Source: Dehalobacter sp. DCA | GTDB lineage: Bacteria > Bacillota > Desulfitobacteriia > Desulfitobacteriales > Syntrophobotulaceae | DNA: 64,000 bases | Assembly (NCBI RefSeq): GCF_000305775.1 | Contig: NC_018866.1 | Coordinates: 2,623,001 to 2,687,000 of the forward strand | Reading direction: 5' to 3' | Position numbers and translations under genes: made by a program | In this document: positions 27,775 through 37,871 of the stretch, piece by piece | Layout: every line of letters starts with the position of its first letter | How positions within the stretch are numbered: the stretch's first letter is position 1 | Notes under the pieces: model-generated | What the model saw: only the letters and a program-made list of their open reading frames with translations | What the model was told of the DNA's origin: nothing | Databases searched by the model: none

Positions 27775-28458
27775 CTAGATGATCCCCTGTTCTTTCAGGC
27801 TGACATACTTTTTATCCCCAATGATGATATGATCCAATACCTCAATCCCTAATATTTTTCCGCCTTCGGCAAGCCTTTTGGTAATATCAAGGTCTTCCCT
27901 GCTGGGCGAAGGATCGCCGCTCGGATGATTATGCAGCAAAATAATTGTATTCGTGTTACGCCGGATGGCATCCTTAAAACACTCCCTGGGATGCACAATG
28001 GATGAATTGAGAGACCCGACCGATACAGGACTTATACCCAGTACATTGTTTCGGGTGCTTAAGTGTATGATCCTGAAGTGTTCCCGGTCGAGCTTCCGCA
28101 TCTCCTCCATGACCAGATCGGCCGCGTCTGATGGCGTGTTGATCACCGGGCGTGACATAGGATCAGCGCAGACACTCCGTTTGCCGATTTCCAAGGCTGC
28201 CTTGACTTGCGCCGCTTTGGCCGGTCCTATGCCGTGAACCTGTTTTAATTCATCAACGGATAATCTGGCCAGGCCAGCCAGTCCGCCCGTTTCCGTCAAG
28301 ATTCGTTCAGATAGTTCCAGGACATTTTCCCCTCTTGAACCGGTCCTCAGCAGTATCGCCAGTATTTCTTTGGTGGACAGGTTTTCCGGACCATGCTGAT
28401 GAAGACGTTCCCTTGGCTTTAAATCTTCAGGCAAGTCCTTTAGCCGGCGGTAATTCAT
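27775..28458 (-). CDS. radC: RadC/JAB-domain protein
   Basis: RadC-family protein with an HhH part and a JAMM metalloprotease-like fold; its cellular role is not settled despite the DNA-repair name. The 227 residues show the HhH segment (VDELKQVHGIGPAKAAQVKA) and the metal motif HNHPSGDPSPSRED. ATG 28458 (MNYRRLKDLPEDLKPRERL) with GAGGGA upstream is the family-like start, although the frame stays open into maf. Sits between maf and mreB, a common order. Confidence 0.95.
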   Translation of the reverse strand: MNYRRLKDLPEDLKPRERLHQHGPENLSTKEILAILLRTGSRGENVLELSERILTETGGLAGLARLSVDELKQVHGIGPAKAAQVKAALEIGKRSVCADPMSRPVINTPSDAADLVMEEMRKLDREHFRIIHLSTRNNVLGISPVSVGSLNSSIVHPRECFKDAIRRNTNTIILLHNHPSGDPSPSREDLDITKRLAEGGKILGIEVLDHIIIGDKKYVSLKEQGII

Positions 28459-28486
28459 CCCTTTTCCCTCATGCTTCAAGGTTCTT

Positions 28487-29092
28487 TTATTTTTTAGGGG
28501 AAATCCCCTTATCCCCAAGCTTTCGCACCAGAAGCTCCATCGGCAGTCCGACCACATTCGACCAGGAACCGCTGACTGCTGTCACAAACCCGGCAGCTCC
28601 GCCCTGAATCCCGTAAGCGGCTGCTTTATCCATCGGTTCCCCTGTCGCAATATAATCCTTGATTTCCTGAACCTTCAGCTCCCGAAAAGACACAGTTGTA
28701 ATCTCAACAGCAGTCTCCACGCTGATCTGCTGACGAGCCTTGTCCATTGCGGCTAACGCAATCGCGGTCATCACCCGGTGGGTTTTTCCGCTTAAGTTAA
28801 GAAGCATTCGTTCCGCTTCCTCCTCGTCAGCAGGCTTTCCGAGCACAATATGGTCCAGCACCACAATGGTATCGGCGCCTAAAATCAAATCATCAGCCGA
28901 ACCGCTTAAATCAAGCCACGCTTCAAATCCGGAAAGCGCCTTGCGTCTAGCAAGATCCTGTACGCCTATCTCGGGCCAAACACCGGGCGGAAGAGCTTCG
29001 TCGACCGGAGCGCTGACAAGTCTGAAGTCATATCCCCATTCCTCCAGAAGCTCACGCCTCCTCGGCGAAGCCGAAGCCAAAATCAACATCAT
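28487..29092 (-). CDS. maf: Maf nucleotide pyrophosphatase
   Basis: Maf proteins hydrolyse modified or canonical nucleoside triphosphates and, in Bacillus, affect septum formation. The 201-residue protein begins ILASASPRRRELL and has LGADTIVV, GKPADEEEAERMLLNLSGKT and GEPMDKAAAYGIQG (in all the conserved Ser, Arg, Asp, Lys and Gln of the active site). AGGATG precedes ATG 29092. First of maf-radC, upstream of the mre genes. Confidence 0.95.
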   Translation of the reverse strand: MMLILASASPRRRELLEEWGYDFRLVSAPVDEALPPGVWPEIGVQDLARRKALSGFEAWLDLSGSADDLILGADTIVVLDHIVLGKPADEEEAERMLLNLSGKTHRVMTAIALAAMDKARQQISVETAVEITTVSFRELKVQEIKDYIATGEPMDKAAAYGIQGGAAGFVTAVSGSWSNVVGLPMELLVRKLGDKGISPKK

Positions 29093-29229
29093 TTTGTCAC
29101 ATCCTAAGCATCTTACTATTCTTCAAATCATCAACGTAAGCTATGATAATGCTTACAAACTTGTGGCACGCAGACCTGCCCAAGAAGATCAAGTAATCAT
29201 ACGGGTCTTACGGAAGAATAATATTAACA

Positions 29230-29252
29230 AGCCGGGTTATCGTCCCCCGGCT
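29230..29252 (-). terminator. Possible terminator after cimA
   Basis: AGCCGGG and CCCGGCT form a 7-bp GC stem; on the minus strand TTGTTAATATTATT follows. The U-run is weak. The rest of the 246-bp maf-cimA gap shows no gene. Confidence 0.45.
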
Positions 29253-29338
29253 GTTAAGTCTTCTATCAGTCTAGCACTATTCCCTTTTTTTGACAAGTCC
29301 AGCGTGTATTGACACTTTTACGACAAAAATGTAAAAGT

Positions 29339-30940
29339 CTATGCCTTGCCCTGAGAGCTCAAGATAACCAGATAGAGCGCATCAAGCAGCGCTTTAGCAC
29401 TGGCCTTAATAATATTGCTGGATACCCCGATCGTTCCCCAGGTATTGACGCCATGCTTTGTTTCAACCACAACCCGGACAACTGAACCTGTGCCCCGGGA
29501 ACCGTCAAGAACCCTAACTTTATAGTCCGTCAGCTCACTCTCTTCAATAGCCGGGAAAAAGGCACCCAAAGTGCTTCTGAGAGCTTGGTCAAGCGCATGA
29601 ACCGGCCCGTCTCCCTCGGCTGCAATATGAACCTGCTTGTCTCCGACCTGCACTTTCACAACCGCTACAGAGTCAAGCTCACCGCGCAGCGGATCACTCC
29701 AAACGTGATAATCTTCAAGTGTAAACGGCTGTTCGTATTTGCCGAGGATCTCCAGTAATAGCAGATCCAGGCTTCCCTCTGCCGTCTCATACTGGAATCC
29801 TTCGTTTTCGGCTTTCTTAATTCTTTCCATCGCCAGTTCCACGAGCGGATCATCTTTTTCAATCTCAGGTTTGAACCGGCGCATTTTCAAACACAAATTT
29901 GCTTTTCCGGATTGATCGGAGATCAGAACCCGGCGTTCATTCCCGACCGAAGCAGGGTCAATGTGCTCAAAGGTTTTGTTATTCTTCATGACCGCATCGA
30001 CATGCATACCCGCTTTATGAGCAAAAGCGCTTCTGCCCACAAACGGCTGTTTCTCATCAAACGGATAATTGGCGAGTTCCGCCACATACCTGCTTAAATA
30101 AGAAATATTGTGCAGAACCTCAGGTTCAAGCAGTTGATAGCCTAATTTCAGCTGCAACCAGGGTATCAGCGTGCTTAAATTCGCATTGCCGCAGCGTTCC
30201 CCGAAGCCGTTCCAGGTTCCCTGGATCTGATTCACTCCTGCCTCAACAGCCGCCAGCGTATTTACGACAGCCAGCCCTCCATCATTATGAGTATGAATAC
30301 CAAGTATGGCAGGGGAAAGCTCCTGCCTGACGATCTGCACCCCGTTCGTGATCTCCCTGGTATAGGTACCGCCATTCGTGTCGCAGAGGACAAGTCCTTT
30401 CGCTCCACCAAGCATGGCGGCTTCCAGACAGCTTAACGCAGACGCAGGGTCGTCCTGCCAACCGTCAAAATAGTGTTCTGCATCAAAGAAGACTTCCTTG
30501 CCGGCTTTCACAAGATATTCAACAGATTCTCTGATGATTCTTAAGTTTTCGTGTGGGCTTGTTCTTAAGACCGTTTCAACATGAAGTTTCCATGTCTTCC
30601 CAAAAATCGTCAGGGTATTCGCTCCTGAAGCAATCAGTCCGTTCAATGAATCACTTTTTTCCGGAGATTCGCCGACCCTGCAGGTGCTGCCGAATGCAAC
30701 GACCCTCGTCCGCAAACGCCAGTCCTGATTTTCGGCAGAATTCGCCCAGGAGGACATCGTACGGTAAAACTCATCATCTTTGGGATTCGCACCCGGCCAG
30801 CCGGCTTCCACATAGTCGATGCCGGCTTCAATCATTTTCTGCATATAGAAAAGTTTATCTTTGGCTGAGAAGTGGACGCCTTCTCCCTGAGCTCCGTCCC
30901 TCAGCGTCGTGTCGTAAATTGAAATACGCTTGTCTGCCAT
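29339..30940 (-). CDS. cimA: Citramalate synthase
   Basis: Condenses pyruvate and acetyl-CoA to (R)-citramalate, the first step of the threonine-independent route to isoleucine. The 533-residue protein has the DRE-TIM barrel start YDTTLRDGAQGEGVHFSAKD, the metal site LGIHTHNDGGLAVVNTLAAV, the flexible subdomain and the C-terminal LeuA-type dimer domain (about 400-533), which binds the isoleucine feedback effector in homologues. Start ATG 30940 with GGAGGG. The long second domain and sequence type (cimA/TIGR00977-like) favour citramalate over isopropylmalate or homocitrate synthase. No other isoleucine genes adjoin. Confidence 0.9.
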   Translation of the reverse strand: MADKRISIYDTTLRDGAQGEGVHFSAKDKLFYMQKMIEAGIDYVEAGWPGANPKDDEFYRTMSSWANSAENQDWRLRTRVVAFGSTCRVGESPEKSDSLNGLIASGANTLTIFGKTWKLHVETVLRTSPHENLRIIRESVEYLVKAGKEVFFDAEHYFDGWQDDPASALSCLEAAMLGGAKGLVLCDTNGGTYTREITNGVQIVRQELSPAILGIHTHNDGGLAVVNTLAAVEAGVNQIQGTWNGFGERCGNANLSTLIPWLQLKLGYQLLEPEVLHNISYLSRYVAELANYPFDEKQPFVGRSAFAHKAGMHVDAVMKNNKTFEHIDPASVGNERRVLISDQSGKANLCLKMRRFKPEIEKDDPLVELAMERIKKAENEGFQYETAEGSLDLLLLEILGKYEQPFTLEDYHVWSDPLRGELDSVAVVKVQVGDKQVHIAAEGDGPVHALDQALRSTLGAFFPAIEESELTDYKVRVLDGSRGTGSVVRVVVETKHGVNTWGTIGVSSNIIKASAKALLDALYLVILSSQGKA

Positions 30941-31065
30941 TCTCTTCCCTCCCAAAAGCTCTCTGTGCATCTGAAAAATTGCTTAAAAATGTTTAATAAC
31001 TTATTTTACCTGTAAATACAAAATTAATAAAGCCTTAATCCATTTTAGAACAGAAAAAGAAGGCA

Positions 31066-31103
31066 TCCAGCGTTAGCGTATCTGGAATACCTTCCTTCAT
31101 ATA
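31066..31103 (-). terminator. Terminator after rex
   Basis: On the minus strand GAAGGTATTCCAG pairs with CTGGATGCCTTC and is followed by TTTTTCTG, 20 bp past the rex stop. Confidence 0.85.
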
Positions 31104-31123
31104 CAAATGATCGATTCTAGGTT

Positions 31124-31771
31124 CTAAGCCATTTTCCCGCCCAGATTGAATGTCAGCACTTCAAGGTTTACAGACAAATCTACATTTCTGAGTTCCACAG
31201 TGGGAGGAACATTTAAAACCACAGGTGCAAAATTCAAAATGGCCTGGACTCCGCCTTTAATAAGTTTATCGGCAATTTCTTGGGCCGCAGACGCCGGGAC
31301 AGTTATTGCCCCGATCTGGATCTGGTTTTGGGCGACGACTTCTTCCATCGTTTCAATCGGCAATACTTCGATATCGTTAATCTTCATCCCAGTTTTTTGG
31401 GGATCGTTGTCAAAAATATTGATGATTGAAAATCCGCGTTCTTTAAAACCCTTATACGTACTCAGGGCCAGTCCGAGGTTGCCCAGTCCTACGAGGCAGA
31501 CGCTCCACTCATTGCTGAGACCCATGATCCGAAGAATATTTTTATGCAAGTCTTTGACATTGTAACCTACTCCACGAATCCCAAACTCCCCAAAATAAGC
31601 AAGGTCTTTACGAACCTGAGCAGGACTTACGCCTACTCCTTCAGCAATGTCACCTGAAGAAATTGTTATGATTCCTTTGCGGTCTATCTCTGTCAGATAA
31701 CGAGAATATACGGAAAGCCGTATAATCGTTGCTTCAGGAATTTTCAAGGTTTTCAAATCCAAATCCCCCAT
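31124..31771 (-). CDS. rex: Redox-sensing repressor Rex
   Basis: Rex represses fermentation and respiration genes when NADH is low and lets go when NADH binds. The 215-residue protein has a winged-helix N-terminus ([16 protein letters not shown], then [20 protein letters not shown]) and a Rossmann domain with [10 protein letters not shown] (GxGxxG, about 95-104) and the C-terminal swapped helix. ATG 31771 has only a weak binding site; the GGGGGA within the first codons could instead serve a TTG slightly inside. Confidence 0.96.
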   Translation of the reverse strand: MGDLDLKTLKIPEATIIRLSVYSRYLTEIDRKGIITISSGDIAEGVGVSPAQVRKDLAYFGEFGIRGVGYNVKDLHKNILRIMGLSNEWSVCLVGLGNLGLALSTYKGFKERGFSIINIFDNDPQKTGMKINDIEVLPIETMEEVVAQNQIQIGAITVPASAAQEIADKLIKGGVQAILNFAPVVLNVPPTVELRNVDLSVNLEVLTFNLGGKMA

Positions 31772-31887
31772 TTCGTCTACTTCAAAGATAAGTTAATTAT
31801 ATCACTACCTAAAGAAAATGCAATTAAACCGAAGGAAATACAAGATATTACTGTTTAATCATGTTTTTTTGACCCTACCCAAAATAA

Positions 31888-32595
31888 TCAGGGATTTTGT
31901 TCAAAATACTTGTAAGTAACCCATTTATACTCAGCAAAGACTTGAAGAAGCTGCTGATTATACTTATATTGAAAATTCCCCTGACCATCCAGGGAAGCAT
32001 TAAGGGCGCTCAAATTATCCTGCAAATGCCTGAAATCTTCCGGATAATCGCTGTCTTTAACATCCTGAATTTTCTCTGCGACATCAGTTTGATCATTGTC
32101 TTGTCCAAGACCTGCACATAATGAATTCGCCAGCTCAAGTATTTCCAGAACCGTTTCCGTTTCGCTGCCGCTGACCTTATAGTGCAAAGCAGGATACGTC
32201 ACTTCCCTGACCCATGAATCAATACCGTTTTCCAATAAGCCCTGGTAATAAAAAAGCGCCTCTTCATCGGAGCCAAAGGCACCCACCGCAACCTGATAAG
32301 GCTCCTTACTGATGATCACAGCCTGCCAGCCCTTGTTATGCAAATTCTGCAGCAATGCTTCGGCATTTTCTTTATCCTTATAAACACCGATTTGACAGGT
32401 CCAAAGTTTGATTTCCGGCAAATTGAGGATCTCACTGTTTGTTTCTGACGGATTTTCTGAGGTAACGGCGGTCTCTGAGGAAACAAGCCCGACAAACATC
32501 TTTCCGGTATACCATACAAACCAACCGACAGCAGATAATCCTAGTATTACCATTATGATTGAAATCAAAACACCTGATCTAAATTTTTTTCCCAT
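31888..32595 (-). CDS. SPOR-domain membrane protein
   Basis: A 235-residue protein with one N-terminal membrane anchor (about 10-32) and a SPOR domain (about 62-130: LWTCQIGVYKDKENAEALLQ, AVGAFGSDEEALFYYQGL). SPOR domains bind peptidoglycan stripped of stem peptides, at septa or around engulfing forespores. The C-terminal part, rich in Asp and Gln, is not recognised. AGGAG before ATG 32595. Monocistronic, divergent from the response-regulator gene. Confidence 0.85.
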   Translation of the reverse strand: MGKKFRSGVLISIIMVILGLSAVGWFVWYTGKMFVGLVSSETAVTSENPSETNSEILNLPEIKLWTCQIGVYKDKENAEALLQNLHNKGWQAVIISKEPYQVAVGAFGSDEEALFYYQGLLENGIDSWVREVTYPALHYKVSGSETETVLEILELANSLCAGLGQDNDQTDVAEKIQDVKDSDYPEDFRHLQDNLSALNASLDGQGNFQYKYNQQLLQVFAEYKWVTYKYFEQNP

Positions 32596-32770
32596 CAGGC
32601 AACTCCTTCAAATCATTCTATTCCGATCATATGAAGGAGCTGCAATAATTAGTACATGGTAATATGATCAGCGCTTAAATATTGTGCAAATAAAAATAAA
32701 TTTTAGTTCCATAATATGTTATAATATTTCCTGGAAAAATAAGTATCCCAATAAGGAAGGATATGCCGAT

Positions 32771-33670
32771 ATGGAAGAATATTCGATTCTTGCAGTGGAT
32801 GATCAGGACTTCAATCTTATTTTCCTTAAAAAAACTTTAGCTGAATATCAGTTTCTTTCTGCCAGAAACGGCAGACAAGCCCTGGAATTGCTAAGAAGGT
32901 GCTCTCCTGACCTGATCCTGCTGGATATCGTGATGCCGGAAATGGATGGTTATGAAGTTCTCAGACAGCTAAAATACGATGAACGGACCAGGAACATCCC
33001 CGTTATTTTCCTGACAAGCCTTGACTCCATTGAAGATGAAGAAAAAGGGTTTAATTTGGGTGCTGTAGATTATATCACCAAGCCTTTTAAGCCAACAATC
33101 ATTCAGGCCCGGGTCAAGAACACTTTACGGTTCATCCATCAGCAAAAACTCTTGGAAAGAATGTCTCACCTGGATGGTCTTACCGAGATCCCAAACCGGC
33201 GATTTTTCGAAGAAAAACTTGCTTCCGAATTTGGCTTTGCAGCCACCAACAAGCGTCCGCTTTCGCTGATCATGATTGATGTTGATTTCTTTAAGAAATT
33301 CAACGACCAGCATGGGCACTCCAAAGGCGATGAAGCGCTTGTTAAAGTTGCCCAGATCATCCGCTCATGCTTGAATGAACCTCACGAATTTCTGGCCAGG
33401 TATGGCGGAGAGGAATTTGTCGTGATTCTTCCGGATACGGATGCGGCTGCCGGAAGTGAAATCGCCGAAAAAATACGTTACCATGTCAGTATATCCCAAC
33501 TGTTCAACAATCCCGCCGGCAGCCACGCTGCTCTGACCGTCAGTGTGGGCGGATACAGTATGATACCGGCCAATTACGAATACTGTCACAGCATATTGGA
33601 AAAAGCCGATGCCTGCTTGTACCAAGCAAAAAAACACGGCAGAAATTGCGTGAAGTGGGATTATTCTTGA
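32771..33670 (+). CDS. Response regulator with GGDEF diguanylate cyclase output
   Basis: A 299-residue two-domain signalling protein. The receiver (about 4-120) has the acidic pair DD, phospho-Asp in LILLDIVMPEMDGYEVL, Thr in IFLTS and Lys in DYITKPFKP. The GGDEF domain (about 140-297) has the active signature ARYGGEEFVVILP; no RxxD inhibitory site precedes it. It should make cyclic di-GMP when phosphorylated. AAGGAAGG lies ten bases before ATG 32771. No histidine kinase adjoins. The end overlaps convergent folC by 10 bp. Confidence 0.93.
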   Translation: MEEYSILAVDDQDFNLIFLKKTLAEYQFLSARNGRQALELLRRCSPDLILLDIVMPEMDGYEVLRQLKYDERTRNIPVIFLTSLDSIEDEEKGFNLGAVDYITKPFKPTIIQARVKNTLRFIHQQKLLERMSHLDGLTEIPNRRFFEEKLASEFGFAATNKRPLSLIMIDVDFFKKFNDQHGHSKGDEALVKVAQIIRSCLNEPHEFLARYGGEEFVVILPDTDAAAGSEIAEKIRYHVSISQLFNNPAGSHAALTVSVGGYSMIPANYEYCHSILEKADACLYQAKKHGRNCVKWDYS

Positions 33671-34986
33671 TGCGTATAATGATCCAGCAAAAATTTTCTT
33701 ACCCCGGAGATCATGTACAAGGAGCCGGTGACACAAAGCAGATCACCCGACTTCATTATTTCAAGCCCTTTTCTTACCGCTCCCGCAGGGTCTTCAACCG
33801 TCAATACGTTTTCCTGCGTTAGATACTTCTCGGCGATTCTGGCTACATACTCCCAGTCACCAGCCCTTGGGGAATCCGGCTTGGTCACGATGATTTCATC
33901 GGCCAGCGGTGCGATAATCTCAACGGCTTTTTCTATTTCTTTGTCCCTGAGCATGCCAAGACAAAGCAACAGCCTGTTTCTTTTCAAAGGTCCGCCGGCG
34001 TACTGCTGCAGCGCCTTAGCCAGAGACATCATCCCATCGGCATTATGTGCCCCGTCCAGAAGAACTCTCGGATTCCGCAGCAAGAGTTCCAGCCTGCCCG
34101 GCCAGCGGACTGCTTTGAGACCTTCCCTGACAGCACTTTCAGATATATCCAGGGAATACGTTTCAACTAATACTTCACAGACAGCTAGCGCAGCTGCTGC
34201 ATTGGTAAACTGATGTTCCCCAAGAAGTGCGAGCTCCAGATCCGGATAAGACCAGCACAAGCCTTCATAGCCAAAACGCTGCGAACCATCACCCGGGTGC
34301 CGCCAATGTACATCGCGGCCTACCTCAATCATCCTGGATCCTTTTTGGGCAGCCCGTTCCTCGATGACCTTCAGAACTTCCGGCTTGTCCGAGGAAGTGA
34401 CCACTGGAACGCCATCCTTAATAATGCCGGCCTTTACCCCAGTAATTGCTTGAAGCGTATCTCCAAGATAATCCATATGATCCATGCCAATACTGGTCAG
34501 CACAGATATTAAAGGAGTAACGACGTTGGTGGAATCAATTTCACCGCCGAGACCAACCTCCAGAAGGACCAGATCGGGTTGTTTCTCAGCAAAATAACAC
34601 AGGGCCAGCGCCGTGCAGACTTCAAATTCGGTCGGATGTTCAATCCCGAGACGCTCCATTTCCTCCAGATGGGGTTTTAGCTTATTGATCCCTGAAACCA
34701 CATCTTCCGGCGAGATCATCTCTCCGTTTATCGTGATTCTTTCCCGGAAATCATGAAGGTGGGGGGATGTAAACATTCCCGCGCGATAACCGGCCTGCGT
34801 CATAATCGACTGAAGCATTGCCGTCGTCGATCCTTTCCCGTTGGTGCCGCCGATATGAATCACTTTCAATTTCTTTTCCGGGTGATCCAGACGATCCAGC
34901 AAAGCCTTAATCCGCTCCAGTCCGAGGTTAATACCGAACTTTGTCAGATTCTTAATATATTCCAATGTCTTTTCGTATTCCGTCAT
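33661..34986 (-). CDS. folC: Folylpolyglutamate/dihydrofolate synthase
   Basis: Adds glutamate to dihydropteroate and to folates, making and retaining the cofactor. The 441-residue Mur-ligase-fold protein has the P-loop HIGGTNGKGSTTAML (about 45-59), FTSPHLHDFRERI, LLEVGLGGEIDSTNVV and DGAHNADGMMSL. ATG 34986 with AAGGAT upstream. It follows valS by 21 bp; the valS-folC order is typical in Firmicutes. Confidence 0.97.
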   Translation of the reverse strand: MTEYEKTLEYIKNLTKFGINLGLERIKALLDRLDHPEKKLKVIHIGGTNGKGSTTAMLQSIMTQAGYRAGMFTSPHLHDFRERITINGEMISPEDVVSGINKLKPHLEEMERLGIEHPTEFEVCTALALCYFAEKQPDLVLLEVGLGGEIDSTNVVTPLISVLTSIGMDHMDYLGDTLQAITGVKAGIIKDGVPVVTSSDKPEVLKVIEERAAQKGSRMIEVGRDVHWRHPGDGSQRFGYEGLCWSYPDLELALLGEHQFTNAAAALAVCEVLVETYSLDISESAVREGLKAVRWPGRLELLLRNPRVLLDGAHNADGMMSLAKALQQYAGGPLKRNRLLLCLGMLRDKEIEKAVEIIAPLADEIIVTKPDSPRAGDWEYVARIAEKYLTQENVLTVEDPAGAVRKGLEIMKSGDLLCVTGSLYMISGVRKFLLDHYTHQE

Positions 34987-35007
34987 TATCCTTAATCCTT
35001 TGCAGAT

Positions 35008-37683
35008 TTATTCAAGCTCTTCGCTTAAATCGGATAATCTGAGTTTTAGAGAACGCATTCTGACCATGATATCATCCAGTTTCTCTTTTTCCTTTTGAAC
35101 GACCTCTTCCGGCGCTTTCGAGGTAAACCCTGGGTTGCCGAGCTTGTCTTCCAGCCTTTTCTGTTCCTTGATCATATTTTCAATTTCCTTGCGGACCTTG
35201 GCCACTTCTTTGTCCAAATCAAGCAGCCCTTTCAGTGGTATATAAACGGTAACACCAGTAAGAACCGTACTGGCGGACTGCGGCGGCTTATTCTCCATCT
35301 GCTGTAAAATTGTGATGTTTTCCGCAACTGCAAGCTGCCGGATATCCGCAAGACCGCTTTGTAGAACCGAGAGCATATCTTTTTCGGGAGCTACGAGCAG
35401 GATATCTGCCCTGCGGCCCGGAGCGACACCCATCTCCGCCCGGATATTGCGCACTGCCCGGATAATATCCATCAGGACATTCATCTCTTTTTCAACCTGC
35501 TCGTTGCGATATCCTTCAACCTGCGGCCAGGAGCTGAGCATAATCGTCTTTCCTTTGATGGGCAGATGCTGCCAGATCTCCTCAGTTAAGAACGGCATAA
35601 ACGGGTGAATCAGTCTCATTGTACCTTCCAGCACTTCAAAGAGAATGCGCTGGGCGGTCTGGCGTTCAGACTGGTTTTCTTTCATATAAAGTCGTTTTTT
35701 AGTCAGCTCGATGTACCAGTCACAATATTCATTCCAGATAAATTCATAGAGTAGTCTGCCGGCTTCCCCAAGGTCAAAGCGCTCTAAAGCAGCCGTGACA
35801 TTCTGAACCGTATCTTCATAGCGTGACAGAATCCATTTGTCTGCCAGGGTAAGCTCAGCAGCGTACGGTCCGGCAGGCTGTTCCTTAGCTTCCGATTGGT
35901 AGTCCTCCAGATTCATCAGCACAAAACGGGAGGCATTCCAGATTTTGTTCAAAAAGTTTCTGGTGGACTCTAATTTTTCAAAATGGAATCTCAGATCATT
36001 ACCCGGTGTGTTGCCGGTAATCAGCATAAACCTCAGGGTGTCCGCACCATATTGATTAATGACTTCGATCGGATCGACACCGTTGCCAAGTGATTTGCTC
36101 ATCTTGCGCCCCTGCGGGTCAAGAATCAACCCGTGAATCATCACCTTGTGGAACGGAACATCTTCCCGGAATTCCAGTCCCATAAAAATCATCCGGGCTA
36201 CCCAGAAGAAAATAATATCCCTGCCGGTAACCAGAACACTCGTCGGATAAAACTGTTTCAGTTCAGCGGTATTTTCGGGCCATCCCATGGTTGAGAATGG
36301 CCAGAGTGCGGAAGAAAACCACGTATCCAGAACATCGGGATCCTGCTGCAGGTGATGGCTTCCGCATTTCGGACATGCCGCCGGATCCTCTTTCACGCAA
36401 ACTTCATCTCCACAATCCTGACAATACCAAACCGGAATACGATGACCCCACCAGAGCTGCCGCGATATACACCAATCCCGGATATTTTCCAGCCAGCCTG
36501 TATAGATCCTGGCAAAACGGTCGGGCACAAACTGCAGATCGCCATCCTGCACGACTTTGATTGCCGGTTCAGCTAATGGCTTCATTTTCACAAACCACTG
36601 CCTGCTGACTCGGGGCTCAACCACTGTGGAACAGCGGTAACACTCCCCCACTACATGGGTATGCGGTTCTATCTTAAGCAAAAGGCCAAGCTCTTCCAGA
36701 TCTTTGACAATCCGGCGGCGTGCTTCGTAACGATCCAGTCCCTGGTATTTGCCGCCATTTTCGTTGATGGTGGCATCGCTGTTCATGATATTAATCTGCT
36801 CCAAATTATGGCGGAGCCCCATCTCAAAGTCATTTGGGTCATGCGCAGGCGTAATTTTGACCGCGCCGGTGCCAAATTCCTTCTCGACATATTCATCGGT
36901 AATCACCGGAATCTCTCTTTTCACTAAAGGAAGGATCACATTCTTTCCTGCAAGATGCCGGTACCGTTCATCCTCAGGGTGGACGGCAACCGCCACGTCT
37001 CCGAGCATCGTTTCCGGACGGGTCGTCGCCACAACAACGCCTTCCCCGCCATCCGCTGCCGGATAACGGATATGCCACAGGTTTCCTTCCCGTTCATTAT
37101 GCTCGACTTCAATATCCGAAATAGTCGTATGGCACTTGGAGCACCAGTTAACAATATAGTTCCCTCTATAAATCAGGCCTTTGTTGTAAAGGTTGACAAA
37201 GACTTCTCTTACAGCCTTGGAACATCCTTCGTCCATGGTAAACCGTTCCCGTGACCAATCACAGGAAGCACCTAGTTTGCGCAGCTGACGGGTAATTGTA
37301 CCGCCATACTGTTCCTTCCAGGCCCAGACTCTTTCTAGAAATTTTTCTCTTCCAAGTTCGTGTCTGTTCGTTCCTTCTTTGGCCAGCTGTTCCTCAACTT
37401 TGGCCTGGGTAGCAATGCCCGCGTGGTCTGTCCCGGGAAGCCATAACGTATTATATCCCTGCATTCTTTTATAACGGGCCAGAATATCCTGCAGCGTGTT
37501 ATCCATCGCGTGTCCGAGATGCAAAGACCCGGTTACGTTCGGCGGCGGCATCACAATGCTGAAAGGTTTCTGCTCTGGTTCAACTTTTGGCGTAAAAAAT
37601 CCGTTCTGTTCCCAATACTGATACCATTTTTCCTCTACCTGGCCAGGATCATATATTTTGGCCATCTGTTGGTCCTCACTCAT
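35008..37683 (-). CDS. valS: Valyl-tRNA synthetase
   Basis: Class I synthetase for tRNA-Val. The 891-residue protein has PPPNVTGSLHLGHA (HIGH) near the start, the editing domain (VVATTRPETMLGDVAVAVHP), zinc-type Cys pairs (CQDC, CPKC), the KMSKS loop GRKMSKSLGN, and a C-terminal coiled-coil arm (DKEVAKVRKEIENMIKEQKR). ATG 37683 (MSEDQQMAKIYDPG) with AAAGGAG is preferred over an in-frame start 23 codons upstream. Unlike leuS, no T-box is visible in the 600-bp upstream gap. Confidence 0.98.
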   Translation of the reverse strand: MSEDQQMAKIYDPGQVEEKWYQYWEQNGFFTPKVEPEQKPFSIVMPPPNVTGSLHLGHAMDNTLQDILARYKRMQGYNTLWLPGTDHAGIATQAKVEEQLAKEGTNRHELGREKFLERVWAWKEQYGGTITRQLRKLGASCDWSRERFTMDEGCSKAVREVFVNLYNKGLIYRGNYIVNWCSKCHTTISDIEVEHNEREGNLWHIRYPAADGGEGVVVATTRPETMLGDVAVAVHPEDERYRHLAGKNVILPLVKREIPVITDEYVEKEFGTGAVKITPAHDPNDFEMGLRHNLEQINIMNSDATINENGGKYQGLDRYEARRRIVKDLEELGLLLKIEPHTHVVGECYRCSTVVEPRVSRQWFVKMKPLAEPAIKVVQDGDLQFVPDRFARIYTGWLENIRDWCISRQLWWGHRIPVWYCQDCGDEVCVKEDPAACPKCGSHHLQQDPDVLDTWFSSALWPFSTMGWPENTAELKQFYPTSVLVTGRDIIFFWVARMIFMGLEFREDVPFHKVMIHGLILDPQGRKMSKSLGNGVDPIEVINQYGADTLRFMLITGNTPGNDLRFHFEKLESTRNFLNKIWNASRFVLMNLEDYQSEAKEQPAGPYAAELTLADKWILSRYEDTVQNVTAALERFDLGEAGRLLYEFIWNEYCDWYIELTKKRLYMKENQSERQTAQRILFEVLEGTMRLIHPFMPFLTEEIWQHLPIKGKTIMLSSWPQVEGYRNEQVEKEMNVLMDIIRAVRNIRAEMGVAPGRRADILLVAPEKDMLSVLQSGLADIRQLAVAENITILQQMENKPPQSASTVLTGVTVYIPLKGLLDLDKEVAKVRKEIENMIKEQKRLEDKLGNPGFTSKAPEEVVQKEKEKLDDIMVRMRSLKLRLSDLSEELE

Positions 37684-37871
37684 AAAAAGGCTCCTTTCGA
37701 ACCAAAAAAATCTTCCGGCCCAAAGGACGAAAGACTCACATAAATACTTCATACCGGAATATTATACGATTGTACAGTTCCAGCCGGCAATGAATCAGGA
37801 AATCCTTCAGCCCCTCTGCCAATTCCATTCTAAATTCTATACTGCCGCCAACAACAAAAGGTTTGGTGGCA

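Noticed and set aside
29093-29338. Small RNA or gene between maf and cimA
   Set aside because: Only a short GC hairpin is visible; no promoter-terminator pair or coding frame.
35312-35608. Open frames antisense to valS, lon, leuS, mreB and other large genes
   Set aside because: They overlap clear conserved genes, have no binding sites and shadow-type composition.
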